From: Saprospiraceae bacterium
GTDB taxonomy: Bacteria; Bacteroidota; Bacteroidia; Chitinophagales; Saprospiraceae
Length of the DNA stretch: 64,000 nucleotides
Reading direction: 5' to 3'
NCBI GenBank assembly: GCA_020850225.1
Contig: JADZFD010000074.1
Span: forward strand, 1 to 64,000
In this document: in pieces, positions 1-9,448 of the stretch
How positions within the stretch are numbered: position 1 is the first letter of the stretch
How the letters are laid out: each line of letters begins with the position of its first letter
The notes under the pieces: model-generated
What the model was told of the DNA's origin: nothing
Database searches by the model: none
The model's input: the letters and a program-made list of their open reading frames with translations, nothing else
Position numbers and translations under genes: made by a program

Positions 1-110
1 ATCGTAATGTCAAAAGTGCGTCTATCGCAAAAATAGCAGTAAATACAGGAGGATACCACTGTGTGCGATAGAAAAAGCATTTTGACCATGAAGAGAACGG
101 TGCCCCGCAA

Positions 111-219
111 TCGCCTTTTTTGACCTAGACTTTTTGTTTACTTTTTTGGCAATGAAAAAAGTAAAAGCCTAGCCCGCGTTAGCATTCCAAAGGAATAAGT
201 GAGAGCAAAAAAAAGGCGA
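111..219. repeat. Nested inverted-repeat element
   Basis: An outer 11-bp inverted repeat (TCGCCTTTTTT at 111-121 and AAAAAAGGCGA at 209-219, within a longer A-run starting at 207) encloses a perfect 11-bp hairpin (TTTACTTTTTT at 137-147, AAAAAAGTAAA at 155-165, 7-base loop) and a small hairpin (ATTCC at 184-188, GGAAT at 192-196). The arrangement looks like a compact folded intergenic repeat, similar in style to the short palindromic elements scattered in many genomes. It carries no ORF. That it is dispersed elsewhere in the genome is inference. Confidence 0.55.
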
Positions 220-313
220 CAAAATATAATGAAGCAATAAGATTTATAATAAAAGTGCAATTTGTTATACACACGACAACATACTTATTTATATGTTATT
301 CAGAAAATATAAT

Positions 314-321
314 TACTTTTG
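314..321 (+). promoter_or_regulatory. Candidate -7 promoter box (TACTTTTG)
   Basis: TACTTTTG matches the Bacteroidota -7 consensus TAnnTTTG exactly and lies 27 bases before the ATG at 349. No convincing TTTG -33 box is seen at the usual spacing. Confidence 0.5.
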
Positions 322-348
322 TGTCCGTATTTTTTTTAATACTTCCAT

Positions 349-1407
349 ATGAATAGTAAAAAAATAGTCTGGCTGGTCTTTGGCTTAATTTTAATTGGTG
401 GATTTATCTATATTTATCCCACATTGCCTTTTAAGAAGAAGGCTCTGCAATTCAAAGATATTGTTGCATCCAATACAATGAATGAAAAGGTTGCTCATGG
501 TAAGCCATATACTTTTACCCTGAATAAAGACGGACTTAGTGGCCAGGATTCAGTTGTGCTTGTTTTGGACGGAACACGGCTTACGCAGGTTGAGGGAGAA
601 TACTCCATAGAAATACCAACCACATCGCTACCATTGGGATACCACAAAGTAAATATCACAGCATACCGGGGAGATAAAAACAAAACCGTAGAGCTCATTT
701 TCTATGTAGTCTCTGATATCCAGCCGGAACAGATGGTACATGCTGTTACGCAGGTCATCAACCGGGATACTGAAGCCTACACACAGGGACTCGAGATACA
801 CAATGGCATCTTGTATGAAAGCGGTGGACAAACTGGTCAATCGCTTATCAGAAAGGTTAATCCAAATAATGCACAGGTATTAAAAAAAATCAAATTAGAC
901 GGTGAGTTATTTGCTGAAGGTCTTACAATACTGAATGACAAAGTATATCAACTGACCTGGCAGAATGGTATATGTTTAATATATGACCTTGAACTCAATC
1001 AGCTAAAAAAAATAAATTTCAAATCTTCCAACGGTGAAGGCTGGGGTTTGTGTCATGATGGGAAAAGCCTGATCATAAGTGACGGTTCCAACAAACTTAC
1101 ATACGTCAACCCTGAAACATTTGCCATAGAAAAAACCATATCCGTTTATGCGGGTGACAGGGATGTTCAGTATCTCAATGAACTGGAATATGTAGATGGC
1201 TTCATCTATGCCAATGTATATACAACCAATCAGATAATCCAAATAGAAGCGTCTACAGGCAAGGTATTAAAGGTAGCCGACTTCAGTGATCTGGACAAGG
1301 GCAACCCCAAAGCTGATGTACTTAATGGCATAGCCTGGAATCCGGCATCTCAAAACTTTATCCTTACCGGTAAATATTGGGGAAAGCTGTATTATGTAAA
1401 AATGTAG
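349..1407 (+). CDS. Glutaminyl-peptide cyclotransferase, membrane-anchored
   Basis: Glutamine cyclotransferase-family protein (352 aa), which converts N-terminal glutamine of peptides to pyroglutamate. The N-terminus has one hydrophobic segment (about residues 7-27) with no lipobox cysteine, so it is probably a signal anchor holding the enzyme on the periplasmic side. A roughly 100-residue linker or Ig-like part follows. The C-terminal two thirds carry the beta-propeller family signatures, including DTEAYTQGLE, ESGGQTGQS, LFAEGLT and the WGL motif after GEGW. The ATG start is supported by the hydrophobic N-terminus and the TACTTTTG box upstream. It stands alone: more than 500 bases separate it from the next gene. 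Family assignment is firm; the natural substrate is unknown. Confidence 0.88.
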   Translation: MNSKKIVWLVFGLILIGGFIYIYPTLPFKKKALQFKDIVASNTMNEKVAHGKPYTFTLNKDGLSGQDSVVLVLDGTRLTQVEGEYSIEIPTTSLPLGYHKVNITAYRGDKNKTVELIFYVVSDIQPEQMVHAVTQVINRDTEAYTQGLEIHNGILYESGGQTGQSLIRKVNPNNAQVLKKIKLDGELFAEGLTILNDKVYQLTWQNGICLIYDLELNQLKKINFKSSNGEGWGLCHDGKSLIISDGSNKLTYVNPETFAIEKTISVYAGDRDVQYLNELEYVDGFIYANVYTTNQIIQIEASTGKVLKVADFSDLDKGNPKADVLNGIAWNPASQNFILTGKYWGKLYYVKM

Positions 1408-1502
1408 TACAAAGTATTTAAAAAATTAAAGTTTTGGAGTTAAGTTTGATCAACAACAGGAGTGTATCAGTATAAACTCCCTGTTAACAAAATATAAAAA
1501 AA

Positions 1503-1676
1503 CAAGGTAATAAAGTATAGCTATTAAGGTAATAAGGTTACGGTTTCCATATCAAATGATATATAATATTGAACTTAATACCTTAATATAAATCAAACAA
1601 TCATCACACGTTCAACAACCTTATTCCTTTTATAGCATCACGTAATCATCATACACTCATATACCTTATTACCTTG
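1503..1676. repeat. AAGGTAATA-type direct and inverted repeats in a 518-base spacer
   Basis: The gene-free stretch 1408-1925 holds repeated short words. CAAGGTAATAA (1503-1513) and AAGGTAATAAGGT (1526-1538) are followed by inverted copies: TACCTTAATA (1579-1588, pairing with 1522-1531) and ACCTTATTACCTT (1663-1675, a perfect 13-bp match to 1526-1538). Alternative stem pairings are therefore possible. An imperfect hairpin around 1454-1486 may end transcription of the upstream gene. No ORF is supported. Confidence 0.5.
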
Positions 1677-1925
1677 GTAAAAACTCTTGACTGAGCCAAA
1701 CTCTATTTATTTACCGCCTTATAATATTAATTTAACTAATTATACTGTAATTTAAACTTTCACATTACTTAGGTAAATATGAAAGCAAAGAACTCCATAT
1801 CAATAAAAAAATCGTAAGTATATATCAGAAAACACTAAATAAATGCGTTATATGTTGTGATTTAAGGTTTTTATGAACAATTTTGCATCCAAATTTTTAT
1901 CATTGAAATATTTTTACAGAACAGG

Positions 1926-3599
1926 TTGATACATAAGATTGTAAATATCATAACATATGCAGTGATGCTGACAGGCATTTGCGGATTGGTGTCATGTGCC
2001 AACACAGGAAGGATATCAGGTGGAAGTAAGGACATCAATCCACCGGTGCTGGACACACTGCTGTCCTCACCTGACAAGCAAACCAATTTTAATCCACGAC
2101 AACTGGTGTTTTTTTTTAATGAATTTGTTGAAGTAAGAGATCCGGCAAAACAGATTCTCGTTTCACCACCACTGACATATATACCATCCGTCAAATCAAG
2201 GGGAAAAAAAGTTGTTTTTACGCTGGATGAAAAGGAAGTACTTCGGGATAATGCAACCTATACCATTAACTTCGGTGAGGCCATAGTTGATTTTCACGAA
2301 GGTAACAAACTTCATAACTTCAATTATGTTTTTTCAACAGGTGATTATCTGGATAGCCTCAGTATTTCAGGCAAGATATACAATGCCAAAACCGGAGATC
2401 CGGAACAGAATATGATTGTAGTACTCTATGACATATCAGAGGATTCTATAGTTAGCAGGGAAAAGCCTTTTTATTTTACAAAACCGGACAGAAACGGCAA
2501 TTATATATTCAAAAATATCAAATCTGATACATTTAAACTCTTTGCACTCAAGGACGAAAACCTCAATTACAGGTATGACCTGGAGACGGAGATGATTGCA
2601 TTCCACAATGAACCCATCATACTGACTGGCAGATCCATTGACAGTGTGTTGCTCAGGTCTTCACTACCTGTCCCAGCATTGAAACTAAAAACCAAAAACA
2701 TCAAAAATTACGGCAAAGCAACATTAAAATACAATACTGATATTAAAGGAGATTTGCCTATAGCTATTCAACCGAAAGAGATACTGCATTACACAGAAGT
2801 ATTGGGTGATTCATTAGGTATTTACTACGAAACACCTTTGGATTCATTTTTCATATTTGCCGGAAGAGATACAGTGAAAGTATTGCCCAAAGGCAAAAAA
2901 GAATGGATGTCCAAATCCAGATTAAAAGCCGTAAGTCCGGTACATAAGAAGAAAATTCACCCTTCAGACTCCGTCACTATTGTATTTAACTATCCGGTTG
3001 AGTCCTTGGATTTTAATCAATTCCATGTATCAGATACGATTGGTCTGCTGGAAAATGTACTATTCAGATCTGATGATTTACATAAGACAGTTATTATCAG
3101 CTATCCATGGGAATTGGGACAAATGTATACTATTGAATTGGACAGCGGAACTATCAGCAGTATGTACGGACATTTAAATGAAAAAGTAAAGGTGGAATTT
3201 TCAGCACTCAGCTTAGGTAATTCAGGTTCTCTACTCATTCATATTGACGAGTTGGACAGTACAAAAACCTATGCAGTACACATCCATAAGGATAAACAAC
3301 CACTGTATGGATATACATTTAAGCAGGTAGCAGATGCAAACATTGAGTTAGACCTTCTGGAACCTATGAAATATAATATTGAAATCATTCAGGATGACAA
3401 TGAAAACGGCGTGTGGGATCCGGGAGATTACTACAATCACAGGCAACCAGAATGGGCCTTTTTGTACAAGGGAGACATCCTGAAGATAAACAGAGAAAAC
3501 AAAGTACATATCTCCTGGAAGAAATCCCTTGAGTTTTTGCTGGAATCCAGGGATGCCGGCAATGATAAAATTAGTAACCCTTTCGAAAATAGAAAATGA
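1926..3599 (+). CDS. Ig-like-domain lipoprotein (Big_5 type)
   Basis: Large predicted lipoprotein (557 aa) of a family common in Bacteroidota and found near cell-envelope genes. The signal peptide ends in a lipobox with the acceptor Cys at residue 24 (GLVSC). Residues about 35-140 form a bacterial Ig-like domain of the Big_5 type (the PPVLD start and the motif around [14 protein letters not shown]), and a second similar segment follows near residues 335-430. Translation most likely starts at TTG 1926: the frame is open upstream to a stop near 1863 but offers no ATG, and the first internal ATG (1965) would leave too short a signal peptide. Its stop overlaps the lptB start by four bases (ATGA), so the two are probably co-translated. 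Function is unknown; a role in the envelope is inferred from the lipobox and from lptB. Confidence 0.8.
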   Translation: MIHKIVNIITYAVMLTGICGLVSCANTGRISGGSKDINPPVLDTLLSSPDKQTNFNPRQLVFFFNEFVEVRDPAKQILVSPPLTYIPSVKSRGKKVVFTLDEKEVLRDNATYTINFGEAIVDFHEGNKLHNFNYVFSTGDYLDSLSISGKIYNAKTGDPEQNMIVVLYDISEDSIVSREKPFYFTKPDRNGNYIFKNIKSDTFKLFALKDENLNYRYDLETEMIAFHNEPIILTGRSIDSVLLRSSLPVPALKLKTKNIKNYGKATLKYNTDIKGDLPIAIQPKEILHYTEVLGDSLGIYYETPLDSFFIFAGRDTVKVLPKGKKEWMSKSRLKAVSPVHKKKIHPSDSVTIVFNYPVESLDFNQFHVSDTIGLLENVLFRSDDLHKTVIISYPWELGQMYTIELDSGTISSMYGHLNEKVKVEFSALSLGNSGSLLIHIDELDSTKTYAVHIHKDKQPLYGYTFKQVADANIELDLLEPMKYNIEIIQDDNENGVWDPGDYYNHRQPEWAFLYKGDILKINRENKVHISWKKSLEFLLESRDAGNDKISNPFENRK

Positions 3600-4345
3600 A
3601 ATTCAGGTCAGAAGATTTAAATAAATTTTATGGTAGCAGACAGGTCGTAAAGAATGTTTCCATTAATGTGGAACAAGGTGAAATCGTCGGGCTGCTGGGA
3701 CCAAACGGAGCCGGCAAAACAACTACATTTTACATGATGGTCGGCTTTATTCAACCCACTTCCGGGCATGTATACCTCGATAGTACAGATGTAACGAGTG
3801 ATGCAATGTATCGGAGGGCACAGAAAGGAGTGGGTTATCTTCCCCAGGAACCCAGTGTCTTCAGAAAATTGTCAGTCGAAGATAATATCAAAGCAGTACT
3901 GGAAATGACAAAACTGGGTAAGGCAGAACAAAAAGAAAAATTAGAGACGCTTATAGCCGAATTCAGACTGGACAAGGTCCGTAAAAATTCCGGAGATTCT
4001 TTGTCAGGAGGTGAGCGTAGAAGAACAGAAATCGCTCGATCGCTGGCTTCAGATCCCAAGTTTATATTACTTGATGAGCCCTTTGCAGGAATTGACCCGA
4101 TAGCTGTTGAAGATATACAGTATATCGTAGCCAAACTAAAAACCAAAAATATCGGCATACTCATAACTGACCATAACGTACAGGAGACTCTTTCTATTAC
4201 AGACAGAGCATACCTGATGTTTGAAGGAAGCATCCTTCGAACAGGAACTGCTGAAGAACTGGCTGAAGACGAAGTGGTACGAAGGGTTTACCTGGGCAAA
4301 AACTTTGAATTGAAGAAAAAAACACTTGATTTCGATGACAAGTAG
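3596..4345 (+). CDS. lptB: LPS export ABC transporter ATPase LptB
   Basis: Cytoplasmic ATPase (249 aa) that powers extraction of lipopolysaccharide from the inner membrane as part of LptB2FG. All ABC landmarks are present: Walker A GPNGAGKT (35-42), Q-loop (Q84 in YLPQEPS), signature LSGGERRR (136-143), Walker B FILLDEP (156-162) and the switch His193. The [12 protein letters not shown] stretch is typical of LptB rather than of amino-acid importers. The extension after residue 235 is short. The gene overlaps the preceding lipoprotein gene (ATGA), and the next small lipoprotein gene begins inside its 3' end. The permease genes lptF/lptG are not in this window. Confidence 0.93.
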   Translation: MKFRSEDLNKFYGSRQVVKNVSINVEQGEIVGLLGPNGAGKTTTFYMMVGFIQPTSGHVYLDSTDVTSDAMYRRAQKGVGYLPQEPSVFRKLSVEDNIKAVLEMTKLGKAEQKEKLETLIAEFRLDKVRKNSGDSLSGGERRRTEIARSLASDPKFILLDEPFAGIDPIAVEDIQYIVAKLKTKNIGILITDHNVQETLSITDRAYLMFEGSILRTGTAEELAEDEVVRRVYLGKNFELKKKTLDFDDK

Positions 4346-4601
4346 GATAACTTATATAATGGGTTGTTGCTTGATGATATTTTCTCTATCCTGCGATAAT
4401 GATCCGGCTGCTATGTCTGCAGAAGAAAGATATGCCGCCGATACGTTATTTACCCGACAGTTTCCCAAATTGAGGGAAAAAACAGATTCATTGTGTCAGG
4501 TAGCCAGTGATACCATGTATCAACATATTGTTGATTCACTTACGGGTGCATATATGAAAGAAATTGATTATTTGCTTAAAGATCATATTATACAAGAATG
4601 A
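4335..4601 (+). CDS. Small lipoprotein, unknown function
   Basis: Short predicted lipoprotein (88 aa from the ATG at 4335). The signal segment ends at a lipobox with Cys20 (FSLSC), and the mature part is about 68 charged residues, probably helical. An upstream TTG (4326) would also give an open frame, but the ATG makes a better signal peptide. It overlaps the end of lptB by 11 bases and the next gene by four (ATGA), so it belongs to the same coupled operon. I do not recognise the family. Position suggests an envelope role. Confidence 0.7.
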   Translation: MTSRITYIMGCCLMIFSLSCDNDPAAMSAEERYAADTLFTRQFPKLREKTDSLCQVASDTMYQHIVDSLTGAYMKEIDYLLKDHIIQE

Positions 4602-4927
4602 GAATAGAGGTTGCTATAATATTGATAATGCTAAGCGCATGCAACAATGCCGTAACGGATTATAGCGAAAATAATCCGCTGATCAAAGCTGAATTGGATC
4701 AGCGCAGATCTGCATATCAACTAAAAAAGCTAAAAGAATGCAGAGCTGCCACTATAGATCGTGCAAAAATGTATGTTGACTCCTTAATATCAGCCCGGAT
4801 AAGTTATCAACTGTCAGATTCTATTGTGTTTCCGCCCAAGCCAGAAAAACCGTCATTTCCCGGGCCTATCGTCATTCAGGATACTGTCAGGTCAAAGCCA
4901 TTTATAATATCAGATACTGAAAAATAA
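4598..4927 (+). CDS. Small lipoprotein, unknown function
   Basis: Predicted lipoprotein of 109 aa with a textbook lipobox (MLSAC, Cys15). A helical middle section is followed by a proline-rich segment at about residues 78-90 (PPKPEKPSFPGP) that could act as a linker. It is the last gene of the coupled run Ig-like lipoprotein, lptB, small lipoprotein, small lipoprotein; its ATG sits in the previous gene's stop. No family recognised. Like its neighbour it may be a lineage-specific envelope factor, but that rests on context alone. Confidence 0.7.
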   Translation: MRIEVAIILIMLSACNNAVTDYSENNPLIKAELDQRRSAYQLKKLKECRAATIDRAKMYVDSLISARISYQLSDSIVFPPKPEKPSFPGPIVIQDTVRSKPFIISDTEK

Positions 4928-5072
4928 ATATTTCAATTATATAAAAACTGTATATACATAAAAGGAAAATCCAGATTTATTTAGAAAGCCTGATTCCTGA
5001 AAAGATGTATGTCAAAAATATAAAAAGTATATTGTGCACATTGTTAAATAAGAATAGAATATTTATAGAAAT

Positions 5073-5108
5073 AAAAAAGGAATAGTAAATACATACTATT
5101 CCTTTTTT
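5073..5108. terminator. Bidirectional rho-independent terminator
   Basis: A perfect 15-bp stem (5073-5087 with 5094-5108) around a 6-base loop has an A-run on the left and a T-run on the right, so it can end transcription in both directions. It sits between the converging lipoprotein operon (stop at 4927) and rplQ (stop at 5130). Confidence 0.9.
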
Positions 5109-5129
5109 ATTTATACTATTTTTGGATGA

Positions 5130-5642
5130 TTATTCCTCTTCTGATCCTGCTTCATCGGCAACTATCGGTGCTGTTGAAGCTACACCTGTTGCAGCTGCTG
5201 CAACAGTACCTGTATTACCACCAGATTTTCTTCTGCTTCTTCGCGTTGTTCCTTTTGATACTGCTGTTTTGGCTACATAAACATCATTGAAGTCAACCAA
5301 TTCAATCATTGCAGTTTCAGCACCGTCACCTTTTCTGAATCCAGTCTTGATGATTCTGCAATATCCTCCTGGTCTGTCCATAACTTTAGGACCAACAACT
5401 TCGAATAATTCAGTAACAGCCTCCTTATTTTGTAAATCAGCAAAAACCATTCTTCTAGAATGTGTACTGTTGTCCTTAGACTTAGTTAAAATTGGTTCAA
5501 TATACACTCTTAAAGCTTTTGCTTTTGCAAGTGTAGTGTTGATTCTCTTATGAGTAATCAATGAATTGGACATATTCAACAATAGAGCATCTCTGTGTCC
5601 TTTTTTTCTGCCTAAATGGTTAAATTTTTTACCGTGTCTCAT
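5130..5642 (-). CDS. rplQ: 50S ribosomal protein L17 with C-terminal extension
   Basis: L17 of the large ribosomal subunit, beginning [13 protein letters not shown] as usual. At 170 aa it is about 45 residues longer than the E. coli protein. The extra tail is Arg/Ser/Gly-rich, then Ala/Thr-rich, and ends in an acidic GSEEE; such tails are common in this phylum. It is the last gene of the alpha cluster, 108 bases after rpoA, and is followed at once by a strong terminator. Confidence 0.96.
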   Translation of the reverse strand: MRHGKKFNHLGRKKGHRDALLLNMSNSLITHKRINTTLAKAKALRVYIEPILTKSKDNSTHSRRMVFADLQNKEAVTELFEVVGPKVMDRPGGYCRIIKTGFRKGDGAETAMIELVDFNDVYVAKTAVSKGTTRRSRRKSGGNTGTVAAAATGVASTAPIVADEAGSEEE

Positions 5643-5750
5643 TATTTAAAAATTGTGTACCACTACTGATTGCACCACATATCCGACCTTGGGTTAAGAC
5701 AATCAACGTTTTGTACTTATAATATAATATAATCCTTTGGGTCGAAACGA

Positions 5751-6749
5751 TTATTCTTCATCTAATTTATACTTGGCAAGATCCATACCAAAGGTTAAAC
5801 CTTTCTGTTGCAAAAGCTCTTCTATTTCTACCAGTGACTTCTTACCAAAGTTTCTGAATTTTAATAGTTCATGCATATCGCACTTCACTATCTCACCAAG
5901 AGAATTTATCTTGGCAGCTTTCAAACAGTTGTATGCACGTACAGACAAATCAAGATCTTCAAGATTCGTCTTTAACATCTTGCGCATATGTAAAATATGT
6001 TCGTCAACAATATCATCTTCATGTGTAGTAGCATCATTAAATGTTATGTTGTCATCTGTAATCAGCATTAAGTGCTGAATCAATATTCGTGATGCCTCTT
6101 TGAGCGCAACTTCAGGATGAATAGTCCCGTCAGTTTTCAATTCAATTGTCAACTTTTCATAGTCTGTTCTCTGACCAACTCTTGTACTTTCAACCTTATA
6201 TGCTACCTTTTTAACGGGTGTATATATCGCATCAATCGGAATAACACCAATAGCAGCATCTTTAGGAAGATTTTCATCAGCAGGAACATATCCTCTTCCC
6301 TTTGTTATGGTAAACTCAATTTCCAATGAAACACTTGGTTCCATAGTACAAATATATAAATCAGGATTCATCACCTTAAAGGTGTTTGAATTGGCAACTA
6401 TATCACCAGCTACAAATTTATCTTTACCTGAAACCGTAACATACAATTTCTCTTCCTCAGAATCATCACTTATACCGGTAGGCTTAAGACGGATTTGTTT
6501 AATATTTAGAATTATATCAACAACATCTTCAACAACACCTTTAATAGTAGAAAATTCATGGTCTACTCCAGCAATTCTTATGGCAGAAATAGCGTATCCT
6601 TCAAGTGAAGAAAGGAGTACTCTCCTTAGGGAATTTCCTATTGTTTGTCCAAAACCAGGTTCTAAAGGTTTAAACTCAAATACTCCATCAAAGTCATCTG
6701 CTTTTTGAAGAAGAATTTTATCAGGCTTTTGAAAGTTTAGAATACTCAT
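5751..6749 (-). CDS. rpoA: RNA polymerase alpha subunit
   Basis: Alpha subunit (332 aa), which scaffolds assembly of RNA polymerase. The N-terminal domain holds the typical [18 protein letters not shown] motif (about residues 27-44). The C-terminal domain (about 250-325), which binds UP elements and activators, carries [14 protein letters not shown] and the helix-hairpin-helix [12 protein letters not shown]. It lies between rpsD (59 bases upstream) and rplQ. Complete and ordinary. Confidence 0.97.
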   Translation of the reverse strand: MSILNFQKPDKILLQKADDFDGVFEFKPLEPGFGQTIGNSLRRVLLSSLEGYAISAIRIAGVDHEFSTIKGVVEDVVDIILNIKQIRLKPTGISDDSEEEKLYVTVSGKDKFVAGDIVANSNTFKVMNPDLYICTMEPSVSLEIEFTITKGRGYVPADENLPKDAAIGVIPIDAIYTPVKKVAYKVESTRVGQRTDYEKLTIELKTDGTIHPEVALKEASRILIQHLMLITDDNITFNDATTHEDDIVDEHILHMRKMLKTNLEDLDLSVRAYNCLKAAKINSLGEIVKCDMHELLKFRNFGKKSLVEIEELLQQKGLTFGMDLAKYKLDEE

Positions 6750-6808
6750 TATGATTATTTAGTTTGTATATAGAAAACAATAAGCTATCCCTTAGGATAG
6801 CCCATATA

Positions 6809-7423
6809 TTATTTAGAATATAATTCAACGATTAGCTGTTCATTAATATTCTCAGGTATTTTCTCCCTTTCAGGATAGGCCAGAAAACGACCTTCCATCT
6901 TGTCTCCATTCCACTCAATCCAACCATACGTTCTGTTAATGTCTTTTTTGGCATTAACATTGGATTGAATAACATCCAAATGTTGAGATTTTCCCCGAAC
7001 AGAAACAACTGCACCCGGTTTAAGTAACATGGATGGAATATTGCTCAAAATGCCATCAACTAATATATGTCTGTGTGTTACCAATTGTCTTGCAGCTCTT
7101 CGGGTTTTTGCTATACCCATTCTATAAACTACATTATCCAATCTGGACTCCAACAACTGTAATAAAATCACACCCGTTACACCTGATTTAGCTGCAGCTT
7201 TATCAAATAAATTACGAAACTGTCTTTCAAGTACTCCGTAAGTGTATTTTGCCTTTTGTTTTTCGAGTAATTCGAATGCATAATCGGTTCTTTGCTTACG
7301 CTTTCTCAACTGACCATGCTGTCCGGGAGGAAATTTACGTTTTTCGTAAGCTTTATCATAACCAAATACTGGTTCACCAAAAGATCTTGCCTTTTTTGTT
7401 ACAGGCCCTATATATCTTGCCAT
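6809..7423 (-). CDS. rpsD: 30S ribosomal protein S4
   Basis: S4 (204 aa), a primary 16S rRNA binder that nucleates 30S assembly. It begins [13 protein letters not shown] and includes the KFPPGQHG segment and an S4 RNA-binding domain ([13 protein letters not shown], about residues 94-155). The N-terminal region has no cysteines, so this is the zinc-free form. It lies in the alpha cluster between rpsK and rpoA. Confidence 0.97.
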   Translation of the reverse strand: MARYIGPVTKKARSFGEPVFGYDKAYEKRKFPPGQHGQLRKRKQRTDYAFELLEKQKAKYTYGVLERQFRNLFDKAAAKSGVTGVILLQLLESRLDNVVYRMGIAKTRRAARQLVTHRHILVDGILSNIPSMLLKPGAVVSVRGKSQHLDVIQSNVNAKKDINRTYGWIEWNGDKMEGRFLAYPEREKIPENINEQLIVELYSK

Positions 7424-7448
7424 TTCAAATGGATTTTATACCTTTAAA

Positions 7449-7838
7449 TTAAACTCTTCTTTTCTTAGGAGGACGACATCCGTTATGAGGAACAGGTGTC
7501 ATATCCTTTATTTTAGTTACACGAATTCCTGAAGTATCTATTGCGCGGATTGCCGATTCTCTACCAGCTCCAGGTCCTTTCACAAATACTTCTACAGTTC
7601 TTAAACCGGCTTCATAAGCAGTTGCTGCTGCTGAATTAGCTGCCATCTGAGCTGCATAAGGTGTATTTTTCTTACTGCCTCTGAATCCGGACTTACCAGC
7701 AGATCCCCAGGATATAACCTGACCGGTTCTGTTAGTCAATGACACTATTATATTATTAAAAGATGCATGGATAAAAGCCAATCCTTCAGCTTCTACTTTA
7801 ACCACGCGCTTTTTGGTTACTTTTTTACCTTTAGCCAT
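7449..7838 (-). CDS. rpsK: 30S ribosomal protein S11
   Basis: S11 (129 aa) of the 30S platform. The family motifs [27 protein letters not shown] and the C-terminal [13 protein letters not shown] are all present. It follows rpsM by 18 bases in the same transcription direction. Normal length. Confidence 0.97.
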   Translation of the reverse strand: MAKGKKVTKKRVVKVEAEGLAFIHASFNNIIVSLTNRTGQVISWGSAGKSGFRGSKKNTPYAAQMAANSAAATAYEAGLRTVEVFVKGPGAGRESAIRAIDTSGIRVTKIKDMTPVPHNGCRPPKKRRV

Positions 7839-7856
7839 AATATACTAACTTAATTA

Positions 7857-8234
7857 TTATTTAGTTGCTTTCTTTTTGTTTGCTACTGTTTTCTTTTTGC
7901 CCTTACGGGTTCTAGCATTTGTTTTGGTGCTCTGCCCTCTTACAGGAAGACCTTTTCTATGTCTTAAGCCTCTGTAACAAACGATATCCATAAGACGCTT
8001 GATACTTAATTGAACTTCGCTTCTTAATTCTCCTTCTACTCTGTATTCATCCTGAATGAATTTTGAGATAAATTTGATATTATCGTCTGTCCAATTCAGT
8101 ACTTTAGTATCTTCAGAGACACCTGCTGCACTTAGAATCTCTTTAGCACGTGTTGGTCCAATACCATATATATAAGTAAGTCCAATAACGCCTCTTTTAT
8201 TTTTGGGTAAATCTACTCCAGCAATCCTTGCCAT
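7857..8234 (-). CDS. rpsM: 30S ribosomal protein S13
   Basis: S13 (125 aa) of the 30S head, which touches the P-site tRNA and forms inter-subunit bridges. It starts [15 protein letters not shown], has the helix-two-turn-helix core, and ends in a basic tail ([19 protein letters not shown]). It follows rpmJ by 12 bases. Confidence 0.97.
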   Translation of the reverse strand: MARIAGVDLPKNKRGVIGLTYIYGIGPTRAKEILSAAGVSEDTKVLNWTDDNIKFISKFIQDEYRVEGELRSEVQLSIKRLMDIVCYRGLRHRKGLPVRGQSTKTNARTRKGKKKTVANKKKATK

Positions 8235-8246
8235 ATCTTAAAATTA

Positions 8247-8363
8247 TTAACCTTGTCTTTGTTTAAATTTAGGATTCTTCTTATTGATAATATAAAGTTT
8301 TCCTTTTCTTCTTACGATCTTGCAATCTGCTGATCTTTTTTTAATGGATGCCTGTACTTTCAT
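8247..8363 (-). CDS. rpmJ: 50S ribosomal protein L36 (zinc-free form)
   Basis: A 38-residue protein translated on the minus strand from the ATG at 8363. It begins [14 protein letters not shown] and ends PKFKQRQG, the L36 signature. Zinc-binding L36 has a CxxC plus a further Cys and a His; here only one cysteine (residue 14) remains, so this is the C-minus form. It sits in its standard place between infA and rpsM. Confidence 0.95.
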   Translation of the reverse strand: MKVQASIKKRSADCKIVRRKGKLYIINKKNPKFKQRQG

Positions 8364-8385
8364 CACAAATGTCTTTTAATATTTA

Positions 8386-8604
8386 TTACTTATATCGGTA
8401 ATTAATCCTACCTCTTGTTAAATCATATGGTGACATTTCAACTGCCACCTTATCTCCTGGTAATATACGGATATAATGCATACGCATTTTACCGGATATT
8501 GTAGCTATAATCAAATGACCGCTTTCGAGTCTGACACGAAACATAGCATTCGACAACGCTTCTTCTATTATTCCATCTAATTTTATTAGGTCTTGTTTTG
8601 CCAT
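8386..8604 (-). CDS. infA: Translation initiation factor IF-1
   Basis: IF-1 (72 aa), a single S1-like OB-fold that occupies the 30S A site during initiation. Sequence [20 protein letters not shown] and the [18 protein letters not shown] core are typical. It is placed between map and rpmJ, the usual order in the spc/alpha region. Confidence 0.97.
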   Translation of the reverse strand: MAKQDLIKLDGIIEEALSNAMFRVRLESGHLIIATISGKMRMHYIRILPGDKVAVEMSPYDLTRGRINYRYK

Positions 8605-8627
8605 TTTTCAAATTGGAGCGCAAATAT

Positions 8628-9437
8628 CTAACAATTTATTGACAAATCCATGATTTCTGGATTATTTTTAACTTCAATGTCTATAATAGAATGATCAGAC
8701 AATATATCGGGACCATTTTTTCGGACAGCAATCGTGTGTTCGTAATGTGCTGAAGGTTTACCATCTCTGGTCAGTATAGTCCATCCATCATCCATTTGCT
8801 TAACATTTCTAGAACCTAGATTAATCATCGGTTCTATTGCTATCACTAAGCCTTCTTTCAGTAATGGACCTCTACCTTTTTGTCCAAAATTGGGGACTTC
8901 AGGTTCTTCATGTAAACTTCGACCTACACCATGCCCTACCAATTCTCTTACTACACCATACCCGTGCTTTCGTTCACAATAATTCTGTATTGCAAAACTA
9001 ATATCTCCGATGCGATTTCCAACCACAGCTTCTTCAATACCTATATTTAAAGAAGATCTGGTTATTCTGAGCAAATTATGTACTTCTTCAGATGTATTAT
9101 TAAATGCAAATGTATAAGCTGAATCTCCATAAAATCCGTTCAAAACTACTCCACAATCGACAGAAATAATATCCGTTTCTAAAAACTCCTTATCAGACGG
9201 TATTCCATGAACAACAGCATCGTTAAATGACATACATAAAGTAGCTGGAAATCCACGATAGCCCTTAAATGCAGGAACTCCTCCATTATCCCGAATAAAA
9301 GTTTCTGCTTCTATATCAATTCTATTTGCAGCTATACCTACTTTTAAATTAGCTGCTATAAAAGCGAGCGTTTTACTAACAAGTAAACTACTCTCTCTAA
9401 TTAATTCAATTTCTTCGGCTGTTTTGTAATAAATCAT
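8628..9437 (-). CDS. map: Methionine aminopeptidase, type I
   Basis: Removes the initiator methionine from new proteins in the cytoplasm (269 aa, type Ia without an N-terminal extension). The metal ligands are visible in order: Asp in VDCG, Asp in YGDSAYTF, His in GHGVGRSLHE, Glu in AIEPMI and Glu in the segment ending YEHTIAV. The gene sits between secY (11 bases upstream) and infA, its conserved place in this phylum. Confidence 0.96.
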   Translation of the reverse strand: MIYYKTAEEIELIRESSLLVSKTLAFIAANLKVGIAANRIDIEAETFIRDNGGVPAFKGYRGFPATLCMSFNDAVVHGIPSDKEFLETDIISVDCGVVLNGFYGDSAYTFAFNNTSEEVHNLLRITRSSLNIGIEEAVVGNRIGDISFAIQNYCERKHGYGVVRELVGHGVGRSLHEEPEVPNFGQKGRGPLLKEGLVIAIEPMINLGSRNVKQMDDGWTILTRDGKPSAHYEHTIAVRKNGPDILSDHSIIDIEVKNNPEIMDLSINC

Positions 9438-9448
9438 TAATGATTTTT

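Larger units (their letters stand above)
1..348. other. Intergenic start of window, no gene seen
   Basis: No frame on either strand holds a convincing coding region here. The stretch contains a nested inverted-repeat element (111-219) and, near its right end, a candidate promoter box for the gene at 349. The first 110 bases show nothing recognisable and could be the tail of a gene or element lying outside the window. Confidence 0.5.

Noticed and set aside
1871-2194. 107-codon minus-strand frame opposite the Ig-like lipoprotein gene
   Set aside because: Fully overlaps the start of a well-supported lipoprotein gene with a clear lipobox; no protein features of its own.
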